64,000 nt of DNA, from assembly GCF_000682715.1 (NCBI RefSeq), contig NZ_AWFH01000061.1:62001-126000 (forward strand), written 5' to 3'. Of the stretch, positions 46,196 to 55,019 are shown one piece after another. The position numbers were made by a program, and so were the translations under genes. This stretch comes from Hyphomonas atlantica corrig. (GTDB lineage Bacteria > Pseudomonadota > Alphaproteobacteria > Caulobacterales > Hyphomonadaceae). Below the pieces are notes generated by a model. The model saw only the letters and a program-made list of their open reading frames with translations. It was not told the DNA's origin and ran no database searches. Positions within the stretch are counted from its first letter, which is position 1, and each line of letters opens with the position of its first letter.

Positions 46196-48430
46196 ATGAT
46201 AACGCAAACATTTGGGGCGGAGACCGTCAGGCTGACGACCCCGAAATCAGGAAACGGGTCCAGGGTCGTGAGAAACATCGTCAGGCGCGCCGCCATTCTT
46301 TTTACTGCAATCGCGACCGCAGGCGCTTTGTCGCCTGCGTTGGCAGAAGACGGGTACGATTTGTGGCTGCGGTATGCGCCACTGGAAGAAGCGTCATACG
46401 CGACCCCGCGTCATGTGATGGCCGCCTGTTCAGATCCTTCCGCGACGATCGATGCTGCACTGGACGAGATAGACCGCGCAACTCAGTCCATGCTGGGGGA
46501 AGCGCTACCACGCGCTGACACGCTGCAGGGTGGCACGCTTGTTCTGGCCAGCCCGGAATGTTCCGGCATGCTGGAAAACTTGCCTCTACCGTCTTCCTAC
46601 GAGGTTGGCGTGGACGGGTACGCCATCAAGGAAATCCGTCACTCGGGTCGCCAAATTACCTTGATCTCCGCTCAGTCCGACATCGGTGTGCTCTACGGCA
46701 CGTTCGACTACCTTCAGCGCATGGCACGCGGCCAGAACTTTACTGGCGTCAACATTGTCTCCCGCCCGAAGACCCAATTGCGTCTTCTGAACCATTGGGA
46801 CAATCTCGACCGCCATGTCGAGCGAGGCTATTCGGGGCAATCCATTTGGGACTGGCACCGGCTACCAGGATATCTGGACCCGAAGTATACGGATTATGCC
46901 CGCGCCAACGCGTCAATCGGCATCAATGGCGTCTCCCTAACGAATGTGAACGCGGACGCGACGGTGCTAACGCCGCACTATCTGGAGAAGGTTGCTGCGC
47001 TGGCGGACGTGTTTCGGCCATATGGCATCAAGGTCTATCTGACTGCGCGGTTCTCGGCGCCGATGGAGCTGGATGGACTGCCAACGGCAGACCCGCGTGA
47101 CCCGGCCGTTCAGGCTTGGTGGCAAGACAAGGCCAACGAGATCTACACTTATGTGCCGGACTTTGGCGGCTTTCTCGTGAAAGCCAATTCAGAAGGACAG
47201 CCTGGCCCGCAGGATTACGGCCGCAGCCATGCCGAGGGCGCGAATATGCTCGCGGCGGCCTTGGAGCCGCACGGGGGAAATGTCATGTGGCGCGCCTTTG
47301 TCTATTCGGCAGAAGAACCAGAAGACCGCGTGAAACAAGCCTATACGGAATTTGTGCCGCTGGACGGTCAGTTTGCCGACAATGTTCTGGTTCAGGTGAA
47401 GAATGGACCGCTGGATTTCCAGCCGCGTGAGCCGTTTCACCCGCTGTTCGGCGCGATGCCGGAAACCCCACTCATGATGGAGCTCCAGATCACCAAGGAA
47501 TATCTGGGGTTCTCAACTCATCTCGCGTATCTCGGCACGCTGTGGGAAGAGGTGCTGTCAGCGGAGACTCACGCAACGGATCAGCGCGCGCCGGTTGCCT
47601 CTGTCATTGATGGCACTGCGCATGACTACGAGATTACCGGCATGGCCGGGGTCGCGAATATAGGCAGCGACCGAAACTGGTCGGGGTCGATTTTTGACCA
47701 GGCGAACTGGTACGCCTTTGGACGTATGGCCTGGGATCCTGACGCGTCCGCCGAGGCCATCGCGCGCGACTGGGCGGAGCTGACCTTCAGCCGTGCGCCC
47801 GAAGTCGCTGATATCATCACCGGCTTGATGATGGGCTCTCGTGAGGCCGTGGTGAACTATATGACACCGCTCGGGCTGACCCACCTTATGGGGACGGGCC
47901 ATCACTATGGCCCAGCCCTTTGGGTAGACGATCTGGGACGCGCTGACTGGACGCCGTATTACTACCACAAGGCAATGAAGGATGCGGTGGGTTTCGACCG
48001 GACCGAAACTGGTTCAAACGCTGTCGATCAATATGCCGGGCCTGTCGCGCAGAAATGGGCAGGCCAGGACACTGTGCCGGACGAATTGCTGCTCTGGTTC
48101 CATCGCGTTGGTTGGGACCATGAGCTGGATAACGGCAACACGGTGTGGGAAGAACTGGTGCGTCGGTATGATCTGGGCGTGTCACAAGTCGAGGATATGC
48201 AGACCGTCTGGCACTCTCTGGAACATGAGGTCGATGCCGAACGGTTCGAACAGGTCTCGGCTTTCCTTGCGATCCAGCATCAGGAAGCTATCTGGTGGCG
48301 CGACGCCTCCATCGCCTATTGGCAGAGTGTAAACGGCCTGCCGCTGCCTGAGGATGTGGCGGCACCTGCACGTGATCTCGATTATTATAAGAGCCTGAGC
48401 TTTCCAAACGCGCCGGGGCAAGGCGAGTAG
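46196..48430 (+). CDS. aguA: Alpha-glucuronidase, GH67
   Basis: 744 aa, removes 4-O-methyl-glucuronic acid from xylan-derived aldouronic oligosaccharides. A basic N-terminus and hydrophobic segment (AAILFTAIATAGALSPALAE, about residues 32-51) give an export signal, so it acts in the periplasm or outside. The GH67 N-domain is followed by the catalytic TIM barrel with WDNLDRHVERGYSGQSIWDWH, GFLVKANSEGQPGPQDYGR (Glu333 fits the general acid Glu292 of the Cellvibrio enzyme), and ITKEYLGFSTHLAYLGTLW, with a helical C-domain. No xylanase, xylosidase or uronate pathway gene is nearby, which is unusual for this family. The ATG at 46196 may be early; a later start near residue 26 is possible. Confidence 0.92.
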   Translation: MITQTFGAETVRLTTPKSGNGSRVVRNIVRRAAILFTAIATAGALSPALAEDGYDLWLRYAPLEEASYATPRHVMAACSDPSATIDAALDEIDRATQSMLGEALPRADTLQGGTLVLASPECSGMLENLPLPSSYEVGVDGYAIKEIRHSGRQITLISAQSDIGVLYGTFDYLQRMARGQNFTGVNIVSRPKTQLRLLNHWDNLDRHVERGYSGQSIWDWHRLPGYLDPKYTDYARANASIGINGVSLTNVNADATVLTPHYLEKVAALADVFRPYGIKVYLTARFSAPMELDGLPTADPRDPAVQAWWQDKANEIYTYVPDFGGFLVKANSEGQPGPQDYGRSHAEGANMLAAALEPHGGNVMWRAFVYSAEEPEDRVKQAYTEFVPLDGQFADNVLVQVKNGPLDFQPREPFHPLFGAMPETPLMMELQITKEYLGFSTHLAYLGTLWEEVLSAETHATDQRAPVASVIDGTAHDYEITGMAGVANIGSDRNWSGSIFDQANWYAFGRMAWDPDASAEAIARDWAELTFSRAPEVADIITGLMMGSREAVVNYMTPLGLTHLMGTGHHYGPALWVDDLGRADWTPYYYHKAMKDAVGFDRTETGSNAVDQYAGPVAQKWAGQDTVPDELLLWFHRVGWDHELDNGNTVWEELVRRYDLGVSQVEDMQTVWHSLEHEVDAERFEQVSAFLAIQHQEAIWWRDASIAYWQSVNGLPLPEDVAAPARDLDYYKSLSFPNAPGQGE

Positions 48431-48431
48431 G

Positions 48432-49325
48432 TCAGATATTTCCGGTCAAACGCTGGGCCGATGCTGCGAACAATTCATCCAGAAAGTCGCTGACGGCTCG
48501 CACGCGCGTTGTTCCGTGGACATCTTCATGGACGGCCAGCCAGAAGGCACGCTCGATGCGCACCTGATCTGGCAGGACATGAACCAGGTTTGGATCGCCC
48601 GCAGCGATGAAATGCGGCAGCACGGCCAGCCCCGCACCCTCCCGTGCCATCTGCCATTGGGCCACAATGGACGGACTGCAGAAGCGCGGCGTCAGGCCCG
48701 GGGCGATGTCTTCGTGATAGCGTAGCTGGCTGGAATAGATCAGATCGTCGACATAGCCAATCAAGTCATGCTCGGCGAGGTCGCTGACCTGCTCAACCGG
48801 GCGTGTGCGCGACAGGTAATCCGGATGCGCGTACACCTGCAGGACATAGTCCGAGAGTTTGCGAACTTTCACGCGACCGGCTTTCGGGCGGGTCAACATG
48901 ATCGACATGTCCGCTTCGCGCTTCGGCACGCTGACGAAACCGGACACGGCAATGATGTCGAGCCCGATATGGGGGTGGCGCGCTGCAAAGTCAGACATGG
49001 CCGGTGCGATGAGCAGGCTGCCGAGCCCTTCGGTGACGCCGAGGCGAACACGGCCGGCTGCGAGGGGGCCGTCGCGATCCGATAGTGCAGCGATTTCGGA
49101 CGCCGTATGCTCCAGACTCTCCACCTTGTCTGCAACACTCTGGCCCACCGGTGTCAGCACATGGCCCTTTGGTGTGCGTTCGAACAGTTCCAGCCCAAGG
49201 TCTGTTTCCAGTCGCCGCAGTCGTCGGCTGATCGTTGTTGGATCTTGGCCGGTTCGCTTTGAAACATCCGCAAGTCGCGGATGGCGACTAACATCGAGCA
49301 GCAATCGAAGATCATCCCAGTTCAT
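48432..49325 (-). CDS. LysR-family regulator, divergent from mmsA
   Basis: 297 aa. The N-terminal helix-turn-helix is clear (MNWDDLRLLLDVSRHPRLADVSKRTGQDPTTISRRLRRLETDLGLELFERTPKGHVLT). The C-terminal effector domain starts near residue 90 (GRVRLGVTEGLGSLLIAPAMSDFAARHPHI). It faces away from the mmsA operon across a 101-bp gap with a 21-bp-spaced direct repeat, so it probably activates valine-degradation genes in response to an intermediate. It ends 1 bp from the alpha-glucuronidase gene. Confidence 0.9.
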   Translation of the reverse strand: MNWDDLRLLLDVSRHPRLADVSKRTGQDPTTISRRLRRLETDLGLELFERTPKGHVLTPVGQSVADKVESLEHTASEIAALSDRDGPLAAGRVRLGVTEGLGSLLIAPAMSDFAARHPHIGLDIIAVSGFVSVPKREADMSIMLTRPKAGRVKVRKLSDYVLQVYAHPDYLSRTRPVEQVSDLAEHDLIGYVDDLIYSSQLRYHEDIAPGLTPRFCSPSIVAQWQMAREGAGLAVLPHFIAAGDPNLVHVLPDQVRIERAFWLAVHEDVHGTTRVRAVSDFLDELFAASAQRLTGNI

Positions 49326-49335
49326 CCAATTTTAC

Positions 49336-49368
49336 CTGCGAAATTGTAGCTGATGGCTGCGATATTGT
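49336..49368. promoter_or_regulatory. Direct repeat in the LysR-mmsA intergenic region
   Basis: CTGCGAAATTGT (49336-49347) and CTGCGATATTGT (49357-49368) agree in 11 of 12 bases and are spaced exactly 21 bp, two helical turns. They lie just upstream of the LysR start and about 60-90 bp before mmsA, the usual position for LysR-type binding. Confidence 0.45.
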
Positions 49369-49426
49369 CCATTTACCGGGAAATATACGCAAGTTAGGGT
49401 CGCGTCAAAATCAAAGGGAGTTCCAC

Positions 49427-50923
49427 ATGCGCGACGTGCATCACTTTATTGGCGGCAAAACCGTCACGGGCACATCCGGTAGGTTCGGCGACATTTACAA
49501 TCCGAATACAGGCGAGGTGCAGGCGCGCGTCGCCCTCGCCACCGAAGCCGAACTCGCCGCCGCTGTGGCAAACGCGTCAGAGGCGTTTCCGGCCTGGGCC
49601 GCCACCAACCCCCAGCGCCGTGCGCGGGTCATGTTCGAATTCAAGCGCCTGCTGGAAGCGAACATGGACGAGCTGGCTGAGCTACTCTCTTCGGAGCATG
49701 GCAAGGTCGTAGCGGATTCACGCGGCGACGTGCAGCGCGGCATCGACGTGGTCGAGTTCGCCTGCGGCATTCCACATCTGCAGAAGGGTGAATACACAGA
49801 GGGCGCAGGGCCCGGCATTGATGTCTATTCCATGCGTCAGCCACTGGGTGTTGTCGCTGGCATCACGCCGTTCAACTTTCCCGCCATGATCCCGTGCTGG
49901 ATGGCGGCCGTGGCGATCGCCTGCGGTAACACCTTCATCCTGAAGCCATCGGAGAAAGACCCGTCGGTGCCGATGCGCCTCGCCGAGCTGCTGCTGGAAG
50001 CCGGCGCGCCCGAAGGCGTGCTGAACGTGGTGAACGGTGACAAGGTGGCCGTCGATGCCATCCTGAAGCATCCGGAAATCAAGGCCGTCAGTTTCGTCGG
50101 ATCGTCCGACATCGCACAATATGTTTACGCTACCGGCACGGCGCACGGCAAACGCGTGCAGGCGATGGGCGGCGCGAAGAACCACGGCATCATCATGCCG
50201 GACGCGAACATGGAACAGGCCGTGAAAGACATCGTCGGCGCGGCCTATGGTTCGGCGGGCGAACGCTGCATGGCGCTTCCCGTTGCCGTGACCGTCGGCA
50301 AGAAGACGGGCGACGAATTCGTCGAGCGCATGCTGGATGCGGCGCGCGACCTGAAGGTCGGCGTCTCGACGGACCCTGACGCGCATTACGGCCCGGTCGT
50401 CTCCGCTGCGCACAAGGCGAAGGTGGAAAGCTACATCCAGATGGGGGTGGACGAGGGCGCAGACCTCAAGCTGGACGGCCGCGGTCTCACCATGCAGGGC
50501 GCCGAGGGCGGATACTTCATCGGGCCGAACCTGTTCGACAATGTGAAGCCGCACATGCAGTCCTACAAGGAAGAGATCTTCGGGCCGGTGCTGCAGGTGG
50601 TCCGCGCGGAGTCTCTGGAAGAAGCCGCGGCGCTTCCCTCCAATCACCAGTATGGCAATGGCTGCGCGATCTTCACCTCGAACGGCCACGCGGCGCGTGA
50701 GTTTGCGGCGCAGGTGAATGTCGGCATGGTCGGCGTGAACGTGCCGATCCCGGTGCCGGTCTCCTATCACACGTTCGGTGGCTGGAAGCGCTCGGCCTTC
50801 GGCGATACGAACCAGCACGGCCCGGAAGGTGTGCGGTTCTGGACGAAGATCAAAACAATTACCCAAAGATGGCCCGAAGGTGATATCGGCGATCAGGCCT
50901 TTATCATTCCAACAATGGGGTAA
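49427..50923 (+). CDS. mmsA: Methylmalonate-semialdehyde dehydrogenase (CoA-acylating)
   Basis: 498 aa. Converts methylmalonate semialdehyde to propionyl-CoA (and malonate semialdehyde to acetyl-CoA) in valine and related degradation. The start is MRDVHHFIGGKTVTGTSG. The family-typical MRQPLGVVAGITPFNFPAMIPCWM, GSSDIAQYVYATGTAHGKRVQAMGGAKNHGIIMPDA and catalytic Cys281 in GERCMALPV (rather than the usual ALDH G.C surroundings) identify MmsA. Enoyl-CoA hydratase follows after 5 bp. This stretch looks clearly GC-rich. Confidence 0.95.
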   Translation: MRDVHHFIGGKTVTGTSGRFGDIYNPNTGEVQARVALATEAELAAAVANASEAFPAWAATNPQRRARVMFEFKRLLEANMDELAELLSSEHGKVVADSRGDVQRGIDVVEFACGIPHLQKGEYTEGAGPGIDVYSMRQPLGVVAGITPFNFPAMIPCWMAAVAIACGNTFILKPSEKDPSVPMRLAELLLEAGAPEGVLNVVNGDKVAVDAILKHPEIKAVSFVGSSDIAQYVYATGTAHGKRVQAMGGAKNHGIIMPDANMEQAVKDIVGAAYGSAGERCMALPVAVTVGKKTGDEFVERMLDAARDLKVGVSTDPDAHYGPVVSAAHKAKVESYIQMGVDEGADLKLDGRGLTMQGAEGGYFIGPNLFDNVKPHMQSYKEEIFGPVLQVVRAESLEEAAALPSNHQYGNGCAIFTSNGHAAREFAAQVNVGMVGVNVPIPVPVSYHTFGGWKRSAFGDTNQHGPEGVRFWTKIKTITQRWPEGDIGDQAFIIPTMG

Positions 50924-50928
50924 GCGAG

Positions 50929-51705
50929 ATGAGCACTTACAACACAATCACTTTCGAACATTCCGACCGCGTCGCGCTTGTCACGATCAACCGGCCGGAG
51001 AGCCTGAATGCGCTGAACCAGGAAGTCATGGCGGAGGTCGCAGACGTGTTCGCCCGCATCGACAGGGACAAGGATATCGCCGTCAGCGTGCTGACCGGCG
51101 AGGGTCGGGCCTTCGCCGCCGGGGCCGACATCAAGGAGATGCAGCCGCAGAGCTTTTCCGACATGTATGTCGACGATTTCTTCGGCCTGTGGGACCGGTT
51201 CGCGGCCTGCCGCAAGCCGGTGATTGCCGCAGTGAACGGCTTCGCCCTCGGCGGCGGCTGTGAACTCGCCATGATGTGCGACATGATCATCGCGTCCGAC
51301 AAGGCAAAGTTCGGCCAGCCGGAAATCAAGCTGGGCGTGACGCCGGGCATGGGTGGCTCCATCCGCCTGACCAAAGCTGTCGGCAAGGCGAAGGCCATGG
51401 ACATGGTGCTGACTGGCCGCATGATCGACGCGGCAGAGGCCGACAGGATTGGCCTCGTCTCCCGCGTTGTCGAGCATGATGCGCTGATGGACACGGCCAT
51501 GGGTGCGGCGAGGGAAATCGCGGGCTTTTCCATTCCGTCGATCATGGCGGCCAAGGAGATGGTCGGACGCGCGCTGGAAGTTTCCACCGCTGAGGGCGTG
51601 AAGTTCGAACGCCGCCTGTTCCAGGGCCTGTTCGGCACCGCCGACCAGAAGGAAGGCATGAGCGCCTTCGTCGAAAAGCGCGCGGCTGATTTCAAGGACA
51701 AATAA
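50929..51705 (+). CDS. Enoyl-CoA hydratase / crotonase-family enzyme
   Basis: 258 aa. Hydration of enoyl-CoA, here most likely methacrylyl-CoA in valine breakdown. Crotonase signatures are INRPESLNALN, an oxyanion-hole segment GRAFAAGADIKEM, and FALGGGCELAMMCDMIIASD and EIKLGVTPGMGGSIRL with both catalytic glutamates. It ends MSAFVEKRAADFKDK as typical short-chain hydratases do. Position between mmsA and mmsB supports the branched-chain role; a general beta-oxidation hydratase cannot be excluded. Confidence 0.9.
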   Translation: MSTYNTITFEHSDRVALVTINRPESLNALNQEVMAEVADVFARIDRDKDIAVSVLTGEGRAFAAGADIKEMQPQSFSDMYVDDFFGLWDRFAACRKPVIAAVNGFALGGGCELAMMCDMIIASDKAKFGQPEIKLGVTPGMGGSIRLTKAVGKAKAMDMVLTGRMIDAAEADRIGLVSRVVEHDALMDTAMGAAREIAGFSIPSIMAAKEMVGRALEVSTAEGVKFERRLFQGLFGTADQKEGMSAFVEKRAADFKDK

Positions 51706-51716
51706 CGCCGGAGGAA

Positions 51717-51805
51717 CTCATCCTGAGCGAAGTCGAAGGATGGGTTCCGGGTCGTGCGCCCGGTTGATGAGCCCGCGCACTTGCTTCGACTTCGCTCAGC
51801 ATGAG
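51717..51805. repeat. Dispersed inverted-repeat element
   Basis: Two 22-bp arms, 51717-51738 and 51784-51805, are inverted copies with one mismatch (core CTGAGCGAAGTCGAAG and its complement), separated by 45 bp. Sequences of this kind recur as intergenic repeats in many alphaproteobacterial genomes (from general knowledge). The element fills the 130-bp gap between the enoyl-CoA hydratase and mmsB genes and would form a large hairpin in the message. Confidence 0.75.
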
Positions 51806-51835
51806 CGCTCTCTGAGGGCGCAACGGGAGGAAGAC

Positions 51836-52729
51836 ATGACGAAGATCGCATTCATTGGCCTGGGCAATATGGGCTCGGGCATGTGCGCCAATTTGTGCAA
51901 GGCGGGGCATGAGGTTCGCGCATTCGACCTGAATGCGGACGCTGTGAAGGTCGCTGAATCCAATGGCGCACAAGCAGCGGCGACGATCGCAGAGGCCGTG
52001 AGCGACGCCGACGTGATCGTGTCCATGTTGCCCGCGGGCAAGCATGTCCTGTCGGTCTATTTCGGAGAGGATGGTGTTGCGGCGCAAGCTGCGAAAGGCG
52101 CGCTGTTTCTCGATTGCTCAACGATTGCCGTCGAAGACGCGCGTGAAGCCGCATCAAAGGCTGAAGCAGCAGGTTTCCTGATGGCGGACGCGCCTGTGTC
52201 AGGCGGCACGGCGGCGGCAGACGCCGGCACATTGACCTTCATGGTCGGCGGGCCGGACGAGGCCTTTACGAAGGCAAAGCCCATCCTGGATGCGATGGGC
52301 AAGAACATCTTTCATGCAGGCGCCAGCGGGAATGGACAGGTCGCGAAGATCGCCAACAACATGCTGCTGGGCATTTCCATGATCGGCACGTGCGAGGCAT
52401 TCAATCTGGCGGAAAAGCTGGGCCTCGACGCGCAGACTTTTTATGACATTTCCTCCACCGCCTCCGGCCAATGCTGGAGCATGACGAGCTATTGCCCTGC
52501 GCCGGGTCCTGTACCGACCGCTCCGTCAAACCGCGACTACCAGCCCGGCTTCGCGGTTGCGATGATGCTCAAGGATCTGCACTTGGCAGCTGGCGCAGCG
52601 AAGACGGCAGGGGCACAGGTAACGCTCGGTGAGATGGCCGAGAAGATCTACGCAGACCTTGATGCCCGCGGGCATGGCGGGCTCGACTTTTCCGGCGTGA
52701 TGAAAGACCTGAAGCAGGAATTAGGCTGA
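51836..52729 (+). CDS. mmsB: 3-hydroxyisobutyrate dehydrogenase
   Basis: 297 aa from the ATG at 51836, preceded by GGGAGG; the upstream in-frame ATG lies in the repeat. NAD-dependent oxidation of 3-hydroxyisobutyrate to methylmalonate semialdehyde, the substrate of MmsA. The Rossmann start is KIAFIGLGNMGSGMCANL, then DAPVSGGTAAADAGTLTFMVGG and the catalytic Lys in GNGQVAKIANNMLLG. It is the third gene of the operon but separated by the repeat element. Its end overlaps the convergent hydrolase gene by 9 bp. Confidence 0.93.
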   Translation: MTKIAFIGLGNMGSGMCANLCKAGHEVRAFDLNADAVKVAESNGAQAAATIAEAVSDADVIVSMLPAGKHVLSVYFGEDGVAAQAAKGALFLDCSTIAVEDAREAASKAEAAGFLMADAPVSGGTAAADAGTLTFMVGGPDEAFTKAKPILDAMGKNIFHAGASGNGQVAKIANNMLLGISMIGTCEAFNLAEKLGLDAQTFYDISSTASGQCWSMTSYCPAPGPVPTAPSNRDYQPGFAVAMMLKDLHLAAGAAKTAGAQVTLGEMAEKIYADLDARGHGGLDFSGVMKDLKQELG

Positions 52730-53623
52730 GCCGAGTGATCGAATGAAATCGCGGATCGCATCCAGTGAGTGCGGTTCATCCAGAAACGGCGTGTGGCCAC
52801 GATTGGGAACGGTCAACAGCGCGCTGTTCTTGTGGCGACGAAGCATCCGGTTCGCGGTTTTCTTTGCCAGAATGTCAGACCATTCGCCCCGGATGATCAG
52901 CAGCGGGATGGATTTCATCGCGGCGAACACGCGCCACATGGCGAAATTCACGCGCCATCCGGGCGTTGTGCTGCCCATCCCTTTCACAATCACCGGGTCA
53001 TAGTCGAATACGATCTTGCCATCGGCCTGCTCAACGCAGGTTCGTCTGGCAAATGCCATCCAGTCATCGGCTCCATAATCCGGATAGACGCCTGCCTGCG
53101 TCTTGCCAATCGCCGCTGCGGCGTCCCCCCAGCTGTCGAAAATCTCATTGCCTCCGGCATAGCCCGCGATGCGCTTCAGGCCAGCCGGGTTCACTTCCGG
53201 GCCGACATCATTCATCACGATACCGCGTATCTTTTCCGGAAATGCCTTGGCCATCAGCATGGCCATCAGTCCGCCCATCGACGTACCGATCAGGATCACC
53301 TTGTCCAGATTCAGGTGTGCCATCAGCGTGGCCATGTCCTGTGCGTAAAAGGGCGGTTGGTAGGTGGTGCCGTTCGGGTCACGGTCTGATTTCCCGCGCC
53401 CGCGCACGTCCACCGAAATGAAGCGTGCTTTCAGGCCGAGCCCTTCAATCATGGGCTCGAAATCCTTGTGGTTCCGCGTCAGCCCGTGCATGCACAGGAT
53501 GACGGTGTCGCTGTCGATCGGGCCGTAGTCAGCGGCATACAGGGTCAGCCCGTCATGCGACGTGTAGAAGAGGTCGCGTTTGGTCAGGGTTGTGTTTGCC
53601 GGGAGGGACGCTGCTTCGCTCAT
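52721..53623 (-). CDS. Alpha/beta hydrolase
   Basis: 300 aa, cytoplasmic. Core elements: oxyanion strand CMHGLTRNHKDFEPM, VDVRGRGKSD, nucleophile Ser115 in LIGTSMGGLMA, acid near LLIIRGEWSDIL and catalytic His in VPNRGHTPFLDEPH. The start overlaps the MFS transporter stop as ATGA, so the pair is translationally coupled. A role in splitting an ester, lactone or C-C bond of the imported substrate is inferred from the TonB receptor and MFS neighbours. Confidence 0.88.
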   Translation of the reverse strand: MSEAASLPANTTLTKRDLFYTSHDGLTLYAADYGPIDSDTVILCMHGLTRNHKDFEPMIEGLGLKARFISVDVRGRGKSDRDPNGTTYQPPFYAQDMATLMAHLNLDKVILIGTSMGGLMAMLMAKAFPEKIRGIVMNDVGPEVNPAGLKRIAGYAGGNEIFDSWGDAAAAIGKTQAGVYPDYGADDWMAFARRTCVEQADGKIVFDYDPVIVKGMGSTTPGWRVNFAMWRVFAAMKSIPLLIIRGEWSDILAKKTANRMLRRHKNSALLTVPNRGHTPFLDEPHSLDAIRDFIRSLGSA

Positions 53624-54921
53624 ACGATCTCCGCAGCACGTTTGGCGTCGCGTGCGTATGTGCGACCCGCCAGAGCCAGGAACACGACGCTCAGCGCGTT
53701 TAGGCCAAGCATGAGTTCAAGCGCCGACTTCAGTGGAGCCTCATTGCCCTGAGCCGCAAAATACTCGCTCAGATAGCCGACGATGCTGGGGCCTCCGCCG
53801 ATGCCGATCAGGGTGAGGCAGAACAGCATGAATGCCGAAGCGAACGCCCGCATGCGAAGCCCGACCAGTTCCTGTGAGGCCGTATAGGCAATGCTGGCAT
53901 AGATCAGGCCAATGAATGCCGGCACCACGTTCCAGGCGTATGCCATATTGATCGTGTCAGCCTGCAGGAACATCCACGCGAACGGCAGGGCGATGGCTGC
54001 ACATACGGCGATCATCCACGGACGCCATGCCAGGTTGCGCGCGGACAGCCGGTCACAAACGCGGCCCAGGAGGATCGCGCCCACGCTGCCAACTCCGCCA
54101 ATCAATAGACCGAGAGGAATCGCAATGTCGCTTGGGCCAACATCATAGGTCCGCTGCAGATGGCTTGGCGTCCAGGCGAGGAAGGCATTGGCGGAGATGC
54201 AGATGAGGCAGCAGCCAGCCAGCATCAGCAGGAAAGAGGTTTGTCCCCCAATGAATTTGAGAGTCTCGCCGAGGGTGGAGGCCTGGCCGTCATCGCTGCG
54301 TTGCTCGATGGCGCCGCGCTTTGGTTCGCGGATCGTGAAGCGGACAATGGCGGCCAGTATCAGGCCAGGAATACCCGCGACGAGGAATGCGGTGCGCCAG
54401 CCAAAATACTTGTAGACATACCCGCCGATGACAAATCCGGCCAATACGCCAAGCCCGATGCCGGCCGTGTAGATACCAAGCGCGAAGGCTCTTTCTTTTG
54501 GCGCATACAGGTCTGAGATGATCGATGTTGCGGGAGGTGTTCCGCCTGCTTCTCCGACGCCGACGCCGACGCGCGCGAGCAGAAGCTGCCAATAGGTTTG
54601 GGCAAAGCCGGAGAGCGCAGTCATGCCCGACCAGAGCGCCAGCGAGATGGCCAGAATGTTCCGGCGGTTGCCCCGGTCCGCCCACATGGCGATCGGGATT
54701 CCAAAGGTTGCGTAGAATGCGGCGAAGACAAAGCCGGTCAGCAAGCCGATCTGGCCGTCCGAAATCTGGAGTTCCGCCTTGATCGGCTCGATCAGGATCA
54801 ACAGGATCTGACGATCAATATGATTGAAAGTGTAGACCAGCGTCAGCAGCGCCAGGACATAGGCACGCGAGTTGTTCCGGGAGGTCTGGGAGGGGGCAGC
54901 CGCAGTCTGTGTCATGAGCAT
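53620..54921 (-). CDS. MFS transporter (spinster-like)
   Basis: 433 aa, 12 predicted helices. The start has NNSRAYVLALLTLVYTFNHIDRQIL, then the MFS loop motif GIPIAMWADRGNRRNIL and GEAGGTPPATSIISDLYAPKERAFALGIYTAG, typical of the Spns-like/hydrophobic-acid porter group in alphaproteobacteria. Lies 4 bp overlapping with the alpha/beta hydrolase and 98 bp after a TonB-dependent receptor. Together they likely bring an organic nutrient across both membranes. Substrate unknown. Confidence 0.88.
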   Translation of the reverse strand: MLMTQTAAAPSQTSRNNSRAYVLALLTLVYTFNHIDRQILLILIEPIKAELQISDGQIGLLTGFVFAAFYATFGIPIAMWADRGNRRNILAISLALWSGMTALSGFAQTYWQLLLARVGVGVGEAGGTPPATSIISDLYAPKERAFALGIYTAGIGLGVLAGFVIGGYVYKYFGWRTAFLVAGIPGLILAAIVRFTIREPKRGAIEQRSDDGQASTLGETLKFIGGQTSFLLMLAGCCLICISANAFLAWTPSHLQRTYDVGPSDIAIPLGLLIGGVGSVGAILLGRVCDRLSARNLAWRPWMIAVCAAIALPFAWMFLQADTINMAYAWNVVPAFIGLIYASIAYTASQELVGLRMRAFASAFMLFCLTLIGIGGGPSIVGYLSEYFAAQGNEAPLKSALELMLGLNALSVVFLALAGRTYARDAKRAAEIV

Positions 54922-54972
54922 CCTTCAGGGTGCGGCGATCCGCACGCAACAATATGCAAGGTCCTGGGAGGG

Positions 54973-55011
54973 GCGGGTCGGCAATCCGATGTGTTCAGAT
55001 TGCCGACCCGC
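54973..55011 (-). terminator. Perfect 14-bp hairpin after the TonB receptor
   Basis: GCGGGTCGGCAATC pairs perfectly with its complement across an 11-nt loop, starting 8 bp after the receptor stop on the minus strand. There is no T-run, so it may be an mRNA 3' stabiliser that leaves the receptor message more abundant than the MFS-hydrolase part, or a partial terminator. Confidence 0.6.
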
Positions 55012-55019
55012 TCAGCTGA

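Noticed and set aside
49718-50947. 409-codon open frame on the - strand over mmsA
   Set aside because: Antisense to MmsA, His/Arg-rich, no domain; a coding shadow.
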